A stretch of 6,434 nucleotides of DNA from Pseudomonadota bacterium (lineage in GTDB: Bacteria; Pseudomonadota; Gammaproteobacteria; Steroidobacterales; Rariloculaceae), in assembly GCA_009843005.1 (NCBI GenBank), contig VYEH01000450.1, positions 6,768 to 13,201 on the forward strand, given 5' to 3'. A program made the translations under genes and the position numbers. Below are positions 1 through 5,726 of this stretch, piece by piece (position 1 is the stretch's first letter; every line of letters starts with the position of its first letter). The notes below the pieces were generated by a model, which did not search any database, was not told the DNA's origin, and saw nothing but the letters and a program-made list of their open reading frames with translations.

Positions 1-489
1 GTCCACTTCCCGGAGGAGGGCGTGCTGGTAGCGACTGACATGGTCCGCTCGGGCAAGGCGCTGGGCCTGCCGGACTTCCGCGATTCCGATGTGGACGGCG
101 TCATCGATGCGCTGTACGAGTTGTCGAAGCTGGATGACGTGGACATCGTCGTTCCCGGGCACGCGGGACTCGCCGACCAGCAGTCCTTCCTCTGGTTCCG
201 CGAGGGGACCATGACGCTCAGGGAACGCGTCTACGACGAAATGCTCGCCGGCGCGACCGTCGAGGAGATCGTCGAGCGCGTCACCATGGAAGACTTCTCC
301 GACTACGAGAACTACGGGCCCTGGCTGCGCGCCAACGTGATATCCATGTGGGACTACCTGTACCGCTACCGGGAGCCCAGCCCGGGTGCGCCCGGATCGC
401 AGGGATACCAGCAAAACTGGCCGATCGGTTTTCCGATCGGAGCCGTGAACTTTGCCATCCAGGACGAGGCTGAGGACGAGGGCGAATGA
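1..489 (+). CDS. Metallo-beta-lactamase-fold hydrolase, C-terminal part (5' end outside window)
   Basis: The reading frame is open from base 1, so only the last 162 residues are visible; the GTG at 22 is internal, not a start. The first residues read FPEEGVLVATDMV, the late metallo-beta-lactamase strand whose Asp (codon 37-39) normally bridges the two metals. VVPGHAG follows, with the His (codon 160-162) that is the last metal ligand of the fold. The remainder is the helical C-terminal region common in these hydrolases, with an ERVTMEDFSDYENYGPWLRANV segment type (an acidic loop followed by a conserved W-L-x-x-N). The N-terminal HxHxDH motif lies outside the window, so activity cannot be judged and the substrate is unknown; the fold covers many hydrolases. 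The last 40 or so residues are a Pro/Gly-rich then acidic tail, which looks like a lineage-specific extension. It is followed by a 103-base gap and the regulator on the same strand. Confidence 0.85.
   Translation, partial: VHFPEEGVLVATDMVRSGKALGLPDFRDSDVDGVIDALYELSKLDDVDIVVPGHAGLADQQSFLWFREGTMTLRERVYDEMLAGATVEEIVERVTMEDFSDYENYGPWLRANVISMWDYLYRYREPSPGAPGSQGYQQNWPIGFPIGAVNFAIQDEAEDEGE
421..440. repeat. Perfect 8-bp inverted repeat with TTTT loop, inside the hydrolase gene
   Basis: CCGATCGG occurs at 421-428 and again at 433-440, separated by TTTT. Each copy is itself palindromic, so the pair is both a direct and an inverted repeat and can fold as an 8-bp stem with a four-base loop. It encodes PIG-F-PIG near the C-terminus of the hydrolase. 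No T-run follows, so it is not a standard terminator. It may simply reflect a repeated tripeptide, or it may stabilise the 3' end of the transcript. Confidence 0.5.
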
Positions 490-520
490 TGCCCGGAAAC
501 GGCATCGGAGCAAGCGGCTG

Positions 521-570
521 ACGCTGACGGGGCCGAAAAAATCAAGCCTGACGACGGGCCCGGCGTTTTT
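521..570 (+). terminator. Weak candidate terminator after the hydrolase gene
   Basis: An A-run (536-541), a GC-rich stretch containing CGGGCCCG (555-562) and a T-run (566-570) follow the hydrolase stop by about 80 bases and precede the regulator start by about 20. The arrangement resembles a rho-independent terminator, but the GC stem is short and imperfect (for example CG-A-CG around a GGCC loop, or GCC with GGC), so this is only a candidate. Confidence 0.25.
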
Positions 571-592
571 CAGGTCACAATGAAGATTGGTA

Positions 593-1909
593 ATGGCGTC
601 GACTGATCCCCGTTCGCTCAGCCTGCGACAGCTCAAGGCGGTATTGCTGGTCGGCGAGGTCGGCAGCGTAACCCGCGCAAGCTCGGCGCTTGCACGATCC
701 CAGTCCGCTACCACCAAGGCGGTCACGCAAGTCGAAAGGAACCTGGGAGTTTCACTTTTCGATCGCACCGGATCCGGGATGCTGCCAACCGCTCACGGCA
801 GGATACTGCTGCGGCGCCTTCGAAGTGTTGCCAGGGAATTCGAGCTGGCGCGTTCGGCTCACCGAAGCATGGCCGGAAACCCGGATCGGGACTCGAATCT
901 GCCCCTGTTCCGCATGGACATCAGCAATAGTCGCTTGGACGCGCTTGTTGCCTTGTACGAGTGTCGGGACGCCAAACGGGCTGCTGACAGTCTCGGGGTC
1001 ACCGCTCAGTCGATCTATCGCTCGCTTCACGAGCTTCAGGAGCAGCTGGGCATTGCGCTCTATCAAAGAACCACGGCCGGTATCCTGGAGGCGACGCCAT
1101 TTTGCAGGACCCTGATGACGCACGTGAAACTGGCGTATGCAGAGATCGGGCACGCCATCGCCGAACTCGAAAGCATCGGCGGTGCGCCGCGCGGTCGCGT
1201 CAGGATCGGCACGTTGCCTCCGACCAAGACCATTATCCCGCAGGCAATAAACCGCGTCCTGTCCAACCACCCACAAATACAACTGAGCGTTCGGGACGGA
1301 GACTTTCCCGGTCTGGAATCCGCTCTTCGTTCCGGCGACCTCGATATGGTCGTCGGTACGCGTCATGTGCAATCCGACTATCCGGATGTGATGTTTCTTC
1401 CGCTGATGGATGCGCCGTTCTTCGTCTTTGCGCGCGAGGGGCATCCCCTGGCGGACGTGGAGACCGTGACACCGGCGCAGTTGTCGAAGTGCCAGTGGAT
1501 TACGCCGCCCGCCCACACGCCGCAACGCAAGTGGTTGGATAGTTTCCTCGATGGGGAAGGGCAGACACTGCCGGCCGACAGCATCGATTGCACCACCTTC
1601 GAAGTCATATCGGCGGTGGTCGCCAGCAGTGACCGTCTTGGGCTGGCGCCGCTCCTGGATCTTGAGCGATCCGACCAGAGAACGCCGGTCGTGCTGTTGC
1701 CGGTCCCGGAGTTGATCGATCCGGATCCTGAGACGGTTCCGAGCACGCTTCACGTGATGATTCGCGCACACACAACACTGTCTCCCGCCGCAAAGGCGTT
1801 TTATCGCTCGTTGACGAGAGTCGCGCGCGAGATTGAAGCGAGGTTGACCCGCGGGGTGTCGCTCGCACGCTTCAGCCCGGCTAGAATCCTGTCAATGGAC
1901 CGGCGTTAG
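593..1909 (+). CDS. LysR-family transcriptional regulator with two tandem N-terminal HTH domains
   Basis: This is a cytoplasmic DNA-binding regulator of 438 residues; LysR proteins are usually about 300. The first winged HTH spans about residues 9-70 (LSLRQLKAV, then NLGVSLFDRTGSGMLPTA at 50-67). A second, more divergent copy spans about 114-170 (RLDALVALYECRDAKRAADS, then QLGIALYQRTTAGILEAT at 151-168). The second copy keeps the wing pattern LG-x-x-L-x-x-RT. The LysR effector-binding domain begins near residue 198 (PRGRVRIGTLP) and continues to about 410. The extra length matches one added HTH plus linker, so the protein looks like a domain duplication or a fusion. ATG at 593 is chosen because GAAG at 582-585 sits seven bases upstream; a TTG at 587 would add two residues. 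The TRAP receptor gene follows 77 bases downstream on the same strand and is a plausible target, but the ligand is unknown. Confidence 0.9.
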   Translation: MASTDPRSLSLRQLKAVLLVGEVGSVTRASSALARSQSATTKAVTQVERNLGVSLFDRTGSGMLPTAHGRILLRRLRSVAREFELARSAHRSMAGNPDRDSNLPLFRMDISNSRLDALVALYECRDAKRAADSLGVTAQSIYRSLHELQEQLGIALYQRTTAGILEATPFCRTLMTHVKLAYAEIGHAIAELESIGGAPRGRVRIGTLPPTKTIIPQAINRVLSNHPQIQLSVRDGDFPGLESALRSGDLDMVVGTRHVQSDYPDVMFLPLMDAPFFVFAREGHPLADVETVTPAQLSKCQWITPPAHTPQRKWLDSFLDGEGQTLPADSIDCTTFEVISAVVASSDRLGLAPLLDLERSDQRTPVVLLPVPELIDPDPETVPSTLHVMIRAHTTLSPAAKAFYRSLTRVAREIEARLTRGVSLARFSPARILSMDRR

Positions 1910-1986
1910 TGCTCGTGGTTGTCATGGACGGGGAACCGTGCGCTACCGGGAGTCCGTAACGGAACAGTTGCAATGGAGCGATCCCC
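1910..1986 (+). promoter_or_regulatory. Leader of the TRAP receptor gene with a small palindrome and ribosome binding site
   Basis: This is the 77-base gap between the regulator and the receptor gene. It contains the near-perfect palindrome TCCGT-A-ACGGA at 1953-1963, a possible operator, and the ribosome binding site GGAG at 1975-1978, eight bases before the ATG at 1987. I see no convincing sigma70 -35/-10 pair, so the gene may be transcribed with the regulator or from an activator-dependent promoter. Confidence 0.3.
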
Positions 1987-2799
1987 ATGTCCAGACGACA
2001 ATTTCTCAAAAACTCGGCGGCCCTCGGAGCCAGCGCTGCGGCAGCGGGACTGATGGCGCCGGCGTCACGAGCGCAGCGGGCCGGTCGGGCCAACGGGCCG
2101 TTCCGCATCATCATGGCCGGGTACGGTCCGTCCACGACCAGCTTCAGCCTGGCGCTGAAGCGCATGGGTGACCGGCTTGAGGCACGGTTCGGGGATGAGG
2201 TAGAAGTTCGCTACGTCTACAACATTCTCGACCTGGGTTACCGAGGCCTGGATATCCTGTGGCTGGTGGAGGAGGGAATCCTTACCCTCGGCTACCAGTC
2301 AAGCAGCTATCTGACCGATCGCGTGCCGGAACTGGGCCTTGTGGACCTGCCCTTCCTGTTCCGGGACAACCAGAGCGCCCGTGCCGCCATGGACGGGGAA
2401 CTGGGGCGCGTGCTGACAGCAGCCATCGAGTCCCGGACCGACTATCGTATTCTCGGCTACTTCGAGAACGGCTTGCGCCACATGTCCAACCGGGTGCGTC
2501 CGATCCGTTCCCCGGCGGATCTCGAGGGCCTGCTCATGCGAGTCCTGCCCAGCCAGGTGCACGCTCGTACATTCGAACTGCTCGGCGCTGACCCGCAGAT
2601 CATGGATCTGTCCGAAGCCATCGAGCAGATCGTTGGCGGCACTCTCGACGCACAGGAGAACCCCTTCGCCAATACCGTGACTTACGGCGTCCACAACTTT
2701 CATCGGTTTCATACCGCCAGTAATCATTTCTACATCTCCCGTCCGATCTTCGTTCACCGGCCCACGTTCGATTCATGGCCGGAAGAGTTGCAGACGTAA
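1987..2799 (+). CDS. TRAP-type solute-binding protein (DctP family), cut short by an in-frame stop
   Basis: This is the periplasmic receptor component of a TRAP transporter, a family that usually binds organic acids through a conserved Arg. A twin-arginine signal is clear: SRRQFLK at 2-8, an Ala-rich hydrophobic stretch, and likely cleavage after ASRA (residue 29). Family landmarks follow in order: LPFLF (121-125) followed by the RDNQSARAAMDGELG helix, the substrate-binding Arg region LLMRVLPS (182-189), LGADPQIMDLSEAIEQ (199-214), and GGTLDAQENPF (217-227). The product would end at residue 270 in WPEELQT, where the family normally continues with a C-terminal helical segment. The same frame does continue after the TAA. 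The 270-residue product lacks about a fifth of the receptor and is probably unstable or inactive. GGAG at 1975-1978 supports the ATG start. No TRAP permease genes (dctQ, dctM) are nearby, so it is also an orphan receptor here. Confidence 0.85.
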   Translation: MSRRQFLKNSAALGASAAAAGLMAPASRAQRAGRANGPFRIIMAGYGPSTTSFSLALKRMGDRLEARFGDEVEVRYVYNILDLGYRGLDILWLVEEGILTLGYQSSSYLTDRVPELGLVDLPFLFRDNQSARAAMDGELGRVLTAAIESRTDYRILGYFENGLRHMSNRVRPIRSPADLEGLLMRVLPSQVHARTFELLGADPQIMDLSEAIEQIVGGTLDAQENPFANTVTYGVHNFHRFHTASNHFYISRPIFVHRPTFDSWPEELQT

Positions 2800-3012
2800 C
2801 TGCGCGGCGCCGTGACAGACGCCGTGGCCTTCCAGCGAGTCCTGAAGGACGGCGAAGAGACCGACGCCGCGGCAGCGATCAGGGAAGCCGGCGGGGAGAT
2901 CCTCGAGCTCACCCCCGAAGAGATTGACACCTTCGTCGCCGCCATCCAGCCGATCTACGCCGAGGCTCGGACTCAGTATGATCCGGAATTGCTGGAGTTG
3001 GTGGGGCTGTAG
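2800..3012 (+). pseudogene. Detached C-terminal 70 residues of the TRAP solute-binding protein
   Basis: Directly after the TAA at 2797-2799, in the same frame, the sequence reads LRGAVTDAVAFQRVL and continues to ...DPELLELVGL with a stop at 3010-3012. This matches the usual end of DctP-type receptors: an amphipathic helix after WPEELQ, then a GGEILELTPEEIDTFVAA stretch and a final helix. Joined through the stop codon, the gene would encode 341 residues, the usual family length. One base substitution turning a sense codon such as CAA or GAA into TAA explains the break; no shift of frame is needed. A GTG at 2812 could serve for reinitiation, but I see no ribosome binding site near it. Confidence 0.8.
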
Positions 3013-3040
3013 GCCGTCTTCTTATCAGCTAGAAACGGTC
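3012..3040. terminator. Hairpin at the convergent gene junction, possible two-way terminator
   Basis: CCGT (3014-3017) pairs with ACGG (3035-3038) and TTCT (3019-3022) with AGAA (3031-3034), with C3018 bulged and an eight-base loop. G3012-C3040 and a G-T wobble extend the stem to about ten pairs. It overlaps or touches the stop codons of the + strand receptor gene and the - strand rhomboid gene. There is no long T-run on either side, so termination strength is doubtful, but the position suits a shared 3' end for both transcripts. Confidence 0.4.
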
Positions 3041-3811
3041 AATTCTCCGCCAGTTGCGCGTGGGCGACCGGCGTTGGCGCCAGCCATGGTAGGGGTGACG
3101 GCGTAGCAGGTTGCGGTCCTTGAACAGGGGAATGAGCACGGCCCCGGCCAGGAATCCGCCCACGTGCGCCCAGAACGCCACGCCGCCCCCCTGTGCGCCG
3201 AGTGTGGCGAAACCGCTCAGCACCTGAATGAGCAGCCAGTATCCGAGCATCAGGACCGCCGGAACGGCGATGGTCGTTATGAAGAAACCCAGGAAGATCA
3301 GCATGTGCACGTGCACCCGGGGATAGAGCAGGATATAGGCGCCCATCACGCCGCCGATGGCCCCCGATGCCCCAACCATGGGAACGGCGGAATCGGGCTG
3401 TGAAACTATTTGGGCCGTTGCAGCAGCCAGACCGCAGAGAATATAAAACACGGCGAATCGGCCGTGCCCCATGGAGTCCTCCACGTTATTGCCGAAGATC
3501 CACAGGAACCACATGTTGCCGATGAGATGGAACCAGCCGCCGTGGAGAAACATTGACGTCAGCGTGGTATGCCAGACGAAGGAATCGCCCAGCGTGCAGA
3601 CACTGGTGGGTCCAACCTGGAATCGGGTGCCGGCCGGGACCGTCTGCAAGAGTTCGCCCGGGATCAGGCCAAGCCGGCAGATGGAGCCGGCCAGTGCGGG
3701 ATCGGACCCCAGACCCTGCACGAAAACCCACGCCAGGGCATTGAGCCCGATGATCGTATAGGTCGTATACGGCGTCAGAATCTGCGGATTGTCGTCTCGT
3801 ATCGGGAACAA
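3029..3811 (-). CDS. Rhomboid-family intramembrane serine protease
   Basis: This polytopic membrane protein of 260 residues is expected to cleave transmembrane substrates within the inner membrane. The catalytic serine is S149 in GASGAIGG and the partner histidine is H216 in AHVGGFLAGA. H95 and N99 in WFHLIGNMWFLWIFG match the oxyanion-side HxxxN motif of GlpG-type rhomboids. Six membrane segments can be read at about 16-34, 94-110, 118-135, 143-162, 168-195 and 211-230, followed by a strongly basic cytoplasmic tail (231-260). The first loop carries two Cys (45 and 72), which could form a periplasmic disulfide. The start is a TTG at 3811, because an in-frame TGA at 3815-3817 rules out any longer form and MFPIRDDNP is a typical family N-terminus. 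The ribosome binding site is weak. It lies 73 bases behind the lipoprotein sulfatase on the same strand and may be cotranscribed with it. Confidence 0.92.
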   Translation of the reverse strand: MFPIRDDNPQILTPYTTYTIIGLNALAWVFVQGLGSDPALAGSICRLGLIPGELLQTVPAGTRFQVGPTSVCTLGDSFVWHTTLTSMFLHGGWFHLIGNMWFLWIFGNNVEDSMGHGRFAVFYILCGLAAATAQIVSQPDSAVPMVGASGAIGGVMGAYILLYPRVHVHMLIFLGFFITTIAVPAVLMLGYWLLIQVLSGFATLGAQGGGVAFWAHVGGFLAGAVLIPLFKDRNLLRRHPYHGWRQRRSPTRNWRRIDRF

Positions 3812-3814
3812 GAT

Positions 3815-3847
3815 TCAGAATCCCGGCCAAAGGAGGTGGACCGGATC
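3815..3847 (-). promoter_or_regulatory. Hairpin with an anti-Shine-Dalgarno-like loop before the rhomboid start
   Basis: In the - strand transcript, the 73 bases between sulfatase and rhomboid include CCACCTCCTTT (+ strand 3829-3839), which contains the nine bases CACCTCCTT found at the 3' end of 16S rRNA. Flanking bases can pair (+ strand 3820-3828 with 3838-3846, two single-base bulges), leaving most of this motif in a nine-base loop. The weak GGGA that would serve as the rhomboid ribosome binding site lies in the stem, so the structure could reduce translation of the protease. The pairing was done by eye and the role is inferred. Confidence 0.3.
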
Positions 3848-3884
3848 GCCAGTGCGATGCATGGGCCCGCTCTGCCGGCCTCGT

Positions 3885-5585
3885 TCATTCATCCAGGGCC
3901 ACTCCGACATCCCCGGCGTAGCGGTACCACGCGGCGGTCAATTCCCGGGTCAGCTCGGGCTGCTGCACCGAAAGATCGTGGCGCTCGAACGGGTCGTTTT
4001 CCAGGTCGAACAACTCCCAGCGCGTTTCCACCTCCTCAACGGGGATCCACAGCAGCTTCCAGGGCCAGCGGACCAGGGCGCGCTCGCCGTGAAGCTCCCA
4101 ACCGATGGCTTCGTCGGGTCCGTGCACGGGCAAACCGCCACCCTGCAGGTGGTCCAGAAAGGACTTGCCGCGAATGGGCAGAACCGGCCGATGGTTGTAT
4201 TCACCTGCCGGGGGCTCAACGCCCGTCAGTTGCAGCAGCGTCGGCATGACGTCCTGCATGGTGAGGTATTCCCTGGAGATACCCCCGGTGTTCGAGAGAG
4301 TGGCATGGGCGGCAAATGCAGCCGCCAGTACACCGCCTTCGGCCATGGACCCCTTTGTGTCCCGATACGGCGCGGTAGCCGCCTCCGCCCAACCTGGGCC
4401 GTATTCAATGAACGAATCGCGATGGCCCATATTGGCCAGGCTGTTGTCGTAACCATCGGCAAAGCCGGCAGGCGCGTTGTTCGAGGCGCCGTTATCCGAC
4501 ATGAACAGGATGAAGGTGTTGTCGAATTCACCGGTATCACGCAGGAACCCGACCAGGCGGCCCACGTGAAAGTCCATGTTGGCGACCATGGCCGCGTAGA
4601 TTTCCATGCGGCGTGCATGTTCGGTGCGGGCGGTTTCGTCCAGCTCTGACCAGGGTATCGAGCGCCGCTGGAAATCCGCCATGTCGGCGTGTGGTGAAAG
4701 AATCCCCAGTTCGCGAGCGCGCTCCACACGGCGGTCCCGTAGCACGTCGTAACCGTCGTCGTAAAGGCCTGCGAACCGGTCCAGCCAGTCTTCCGGAACC
4801 TGCAGCGGCCAGTGGGGCGCGGTCAGCGCCAGGTAGGCAAAGAACGGCCGGCCGTCGTCCCGGTTCTCATCGATGTACTCGATGATTTTGTCGGTGTACG
4901 CCACGGTGGAGAAGTAATCCTCAGGCAAGGTGGTGACCACATCCCAGTTATCCCGATAGACAAGCGGGTCCGCCCGGCTGATGCCGCCGTGGGCGCCGCC
5001 GTCGGCCGGTCTCAGGTGCAGCGCGGTGCCGGTGGTCTGCACGAAAGAGGATTCGAAGCCGCGACCCGCCGGATTGGTCTCATCGACCAGGGCCCGGCCC
5101 AGGTCCCACTTCCCCGCCATGTAGGTGTGATAGCCGGCATCGCGCAAGACCTCTGGCAAGGCCGCCACCCGGTGGCTCAGGTAGCCTTCGTAGCCCGGAA
5201 GCCCATAACCGGTCGCAGTCTGGACAGGTTCGGTGCCGTTGTCGAAGAAACGCTTGATATTCATCGACCCGATTCCGGCCTCATGATTGTCCATACCGGA
5301 CAGGAGCATCGCTCGTGCCGGTGCACAGGCGGGCGCCGCGTGAAAATTTGTCAGGCGCACGCCACTGTAGGCCAATTCGTCCAGGTTCGGCGTGGGTATT
5401 TCGCTGCCGAACGAGCCCAGGTCGGTATAGCCCATATCGTCAGTGACGATCAGCAGGATGTTGGGACGCTGGTCTGCGGCAGGGGCCGCTTCCCCGGTCT
5501 GCGTGTCGGGGCCGCCCATGTCGCAACCCGCAATGCCGATTGCGACAACGACAGTGGAAAACCTGATTCCGACGGATGATTTCAT
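3885..5585 (-). CDS. Type I sulfatase lipoprotein (arylsulfatase family) with GKWD in place of GKWH
   Basis: This exported sulfate-ester hydrolase of 566 residues is of the formylglycine type and resembles Pseudomonas AtsA-like arylsulfatases in motif order. A lipoprotein signal ends in IAGC (lipobox, Cys21); Asp22 at the +2 position would favour inner-membrane retention under the E. coli Lol rule. Metal-site residues are D49-D50 (VTDDMGYTDLG) and D364-N365 (FMSDNGASNN). The formylglycine site is CAPAR (C87, R91), followed by AMLLSGMDNHEAGIG. Other expected residues are K159, H258 (TAPHWPLQ) and K411 (DTKGSMAEGG). The usual GKWHLG motif reads GKWDLG: residue 161 is Asp (GAC) where the family has an active-site His. 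The GGIRVPAF segment is also altered to GGVLAAAF. The C-terminus has the usual WELFDLENDP block. The ATG at 5585 has GGGAG at + strand 5598-5602, a long twelve-base spacing. Substrate is unknown, and activity is uncertain because of the Asp. Confidence 0.93.
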   Translation of the reverse strand: MKSSVGIRFSTVVVAIGIAGCDMGGPDTQTGEAAPAADQRPNILLIVTDDMGYTDLGSFGSEIPTPNLDELAYSGVRLTNFHAAPACAPARAMLLSGMDNHEAGIGSMNIKRFFDNGTEPVQTATGYGLPGYEGYLSHRVAALPEVLRDAGYHTYMAGKWDLGRALVDETNPAGRGFESSFVQTTGTALHLRPADGGAHGGISRADPLVYRDNWDVVTTLPEDYFSTVAYTDKIIEYIDENRDDGRPFFAYLALTAPHWPLQVPEDWLDRFAGLYDDGYDVLRDRRVERARELGILSPHADMADFQRRSIPWSELDETARTEHARRMEIYAAMVANMDFHVGRLVGFLRDTGEFDNTFILFMSDNGASNNAPAGFADGYDNSLANMGHRDSFIEYGPGWAEAATAPYRDTKGSMAEGGVLAAAFAAHATLSNTGGISREYLTMQDVMPTLLQLTGVEPPAGEYNHRPVLPIRGKSFLDHLQGGGLPVHGPDEAIGWELHGERALVRWPWKLLWIPVEEVETRWELFDLENDPFERHDLSVQQPELTRELTAAWYRYAGDVGVALDE

Positions 5586-5726
5586 GGCTCGACAAGTCTC
5601 CCGGGCCGACTGGAAGGATCAAGTCCGGCTACGCTAACACCGATTGAGGTCTCGTGCACAAACGATCTTGCGTTGTGCTGGCCGTCGGCTTAGTGTTTGA
5701 CGCATCACTGGAATGAGGATCGGCTC
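5586..5726. promoter_or_regulatory. Divergent promoter region between the two sulfatase genes
   Basis: This 141-base gap separates the two divergently transcribed sulfatase genes and must hold both promoters if neither is read from elsewhere. For the + strand gene, TTGCGT (5668-5673), a 17-base spacer and TAGTGT (5691-5696) form a poor sigma70-like pair about 30 bases before the start codon. For the - strand gene I see only poorer matches. The region also holds an inverted repeat, listed separately. Confidence 0.4.
5656..5678. promoter_or_regulatory. Bulged inverted repeat, candidate operator between the sulfatase genes
   Basis: GCACAAACG (5656-5664) and CGTTGTGC (5671-5678) are inverted copies apart from one extra A at 5662, separated by ATCTTG. 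Eight base pairs of symmetry in the middle of a divergent promoter region, overlapping the candidate -35 of the + strand gene, suggest a binding site for a dimeric regulator of both sulfatases. The regulator is not known; the LysR-family protein in this window is one candidate, without direct support. Confidence 0.4.

Noticed and set aside
752..1771. A long - strand open frame of 339 codons opposite the LysR gene.
   Set aside because: It is a GC-rich shadow: the + strand product has clear LysR domains throughout, while this frame has no recognisable domain.
2812..3012. The 3' fragment of the TRAP receptor as an independent small gene starting at GTG 2812.
   Set aside because: It is in the same frame as the upstream receptor, matches the family's C-terminus, and lacks a ribosome binding site.
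3029..3811. The rhomboid as a rhombosortase that processes GlyGly-CTERM proteins.
   Set aside because: Neither sulfatase shows a GlyGly-CTERM tail in the visible sequence (the complete one ends in ALDE), and the protein fits the ordinary GlpG-like rhomboid layout.
3815..3862. A 15-codon frame on the - strand (MHRTGDPVHLLWPGF) ending three bases before the rhomboid TTG start, as a possible coupled leader peptide.
   Set aside because: It has no good ribosome binding site, and a frame of this length occurs easily by chance. It is kept only as a possibility for translational coupling.
3857..4249. A + strand frame starting at ATG 3857, behind the strong Shine-Dalgarno sequence AAAGGAGGTG at 3829-3838.
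   Set aside because: The spacing of 18 bases is too long, the product is Arg/Pro-rich, low-complexity shadow sequence, and it lies antisense to the well-supported sulfatase.
4812..5579. A + strand open frame of 255 codons opposite the lipoprotein sulfatase.
   Set aside because: It mirrors the sulfatase coding frame and shows no domain of its own. The sulfatase motifs on the - strand are unambiguous.
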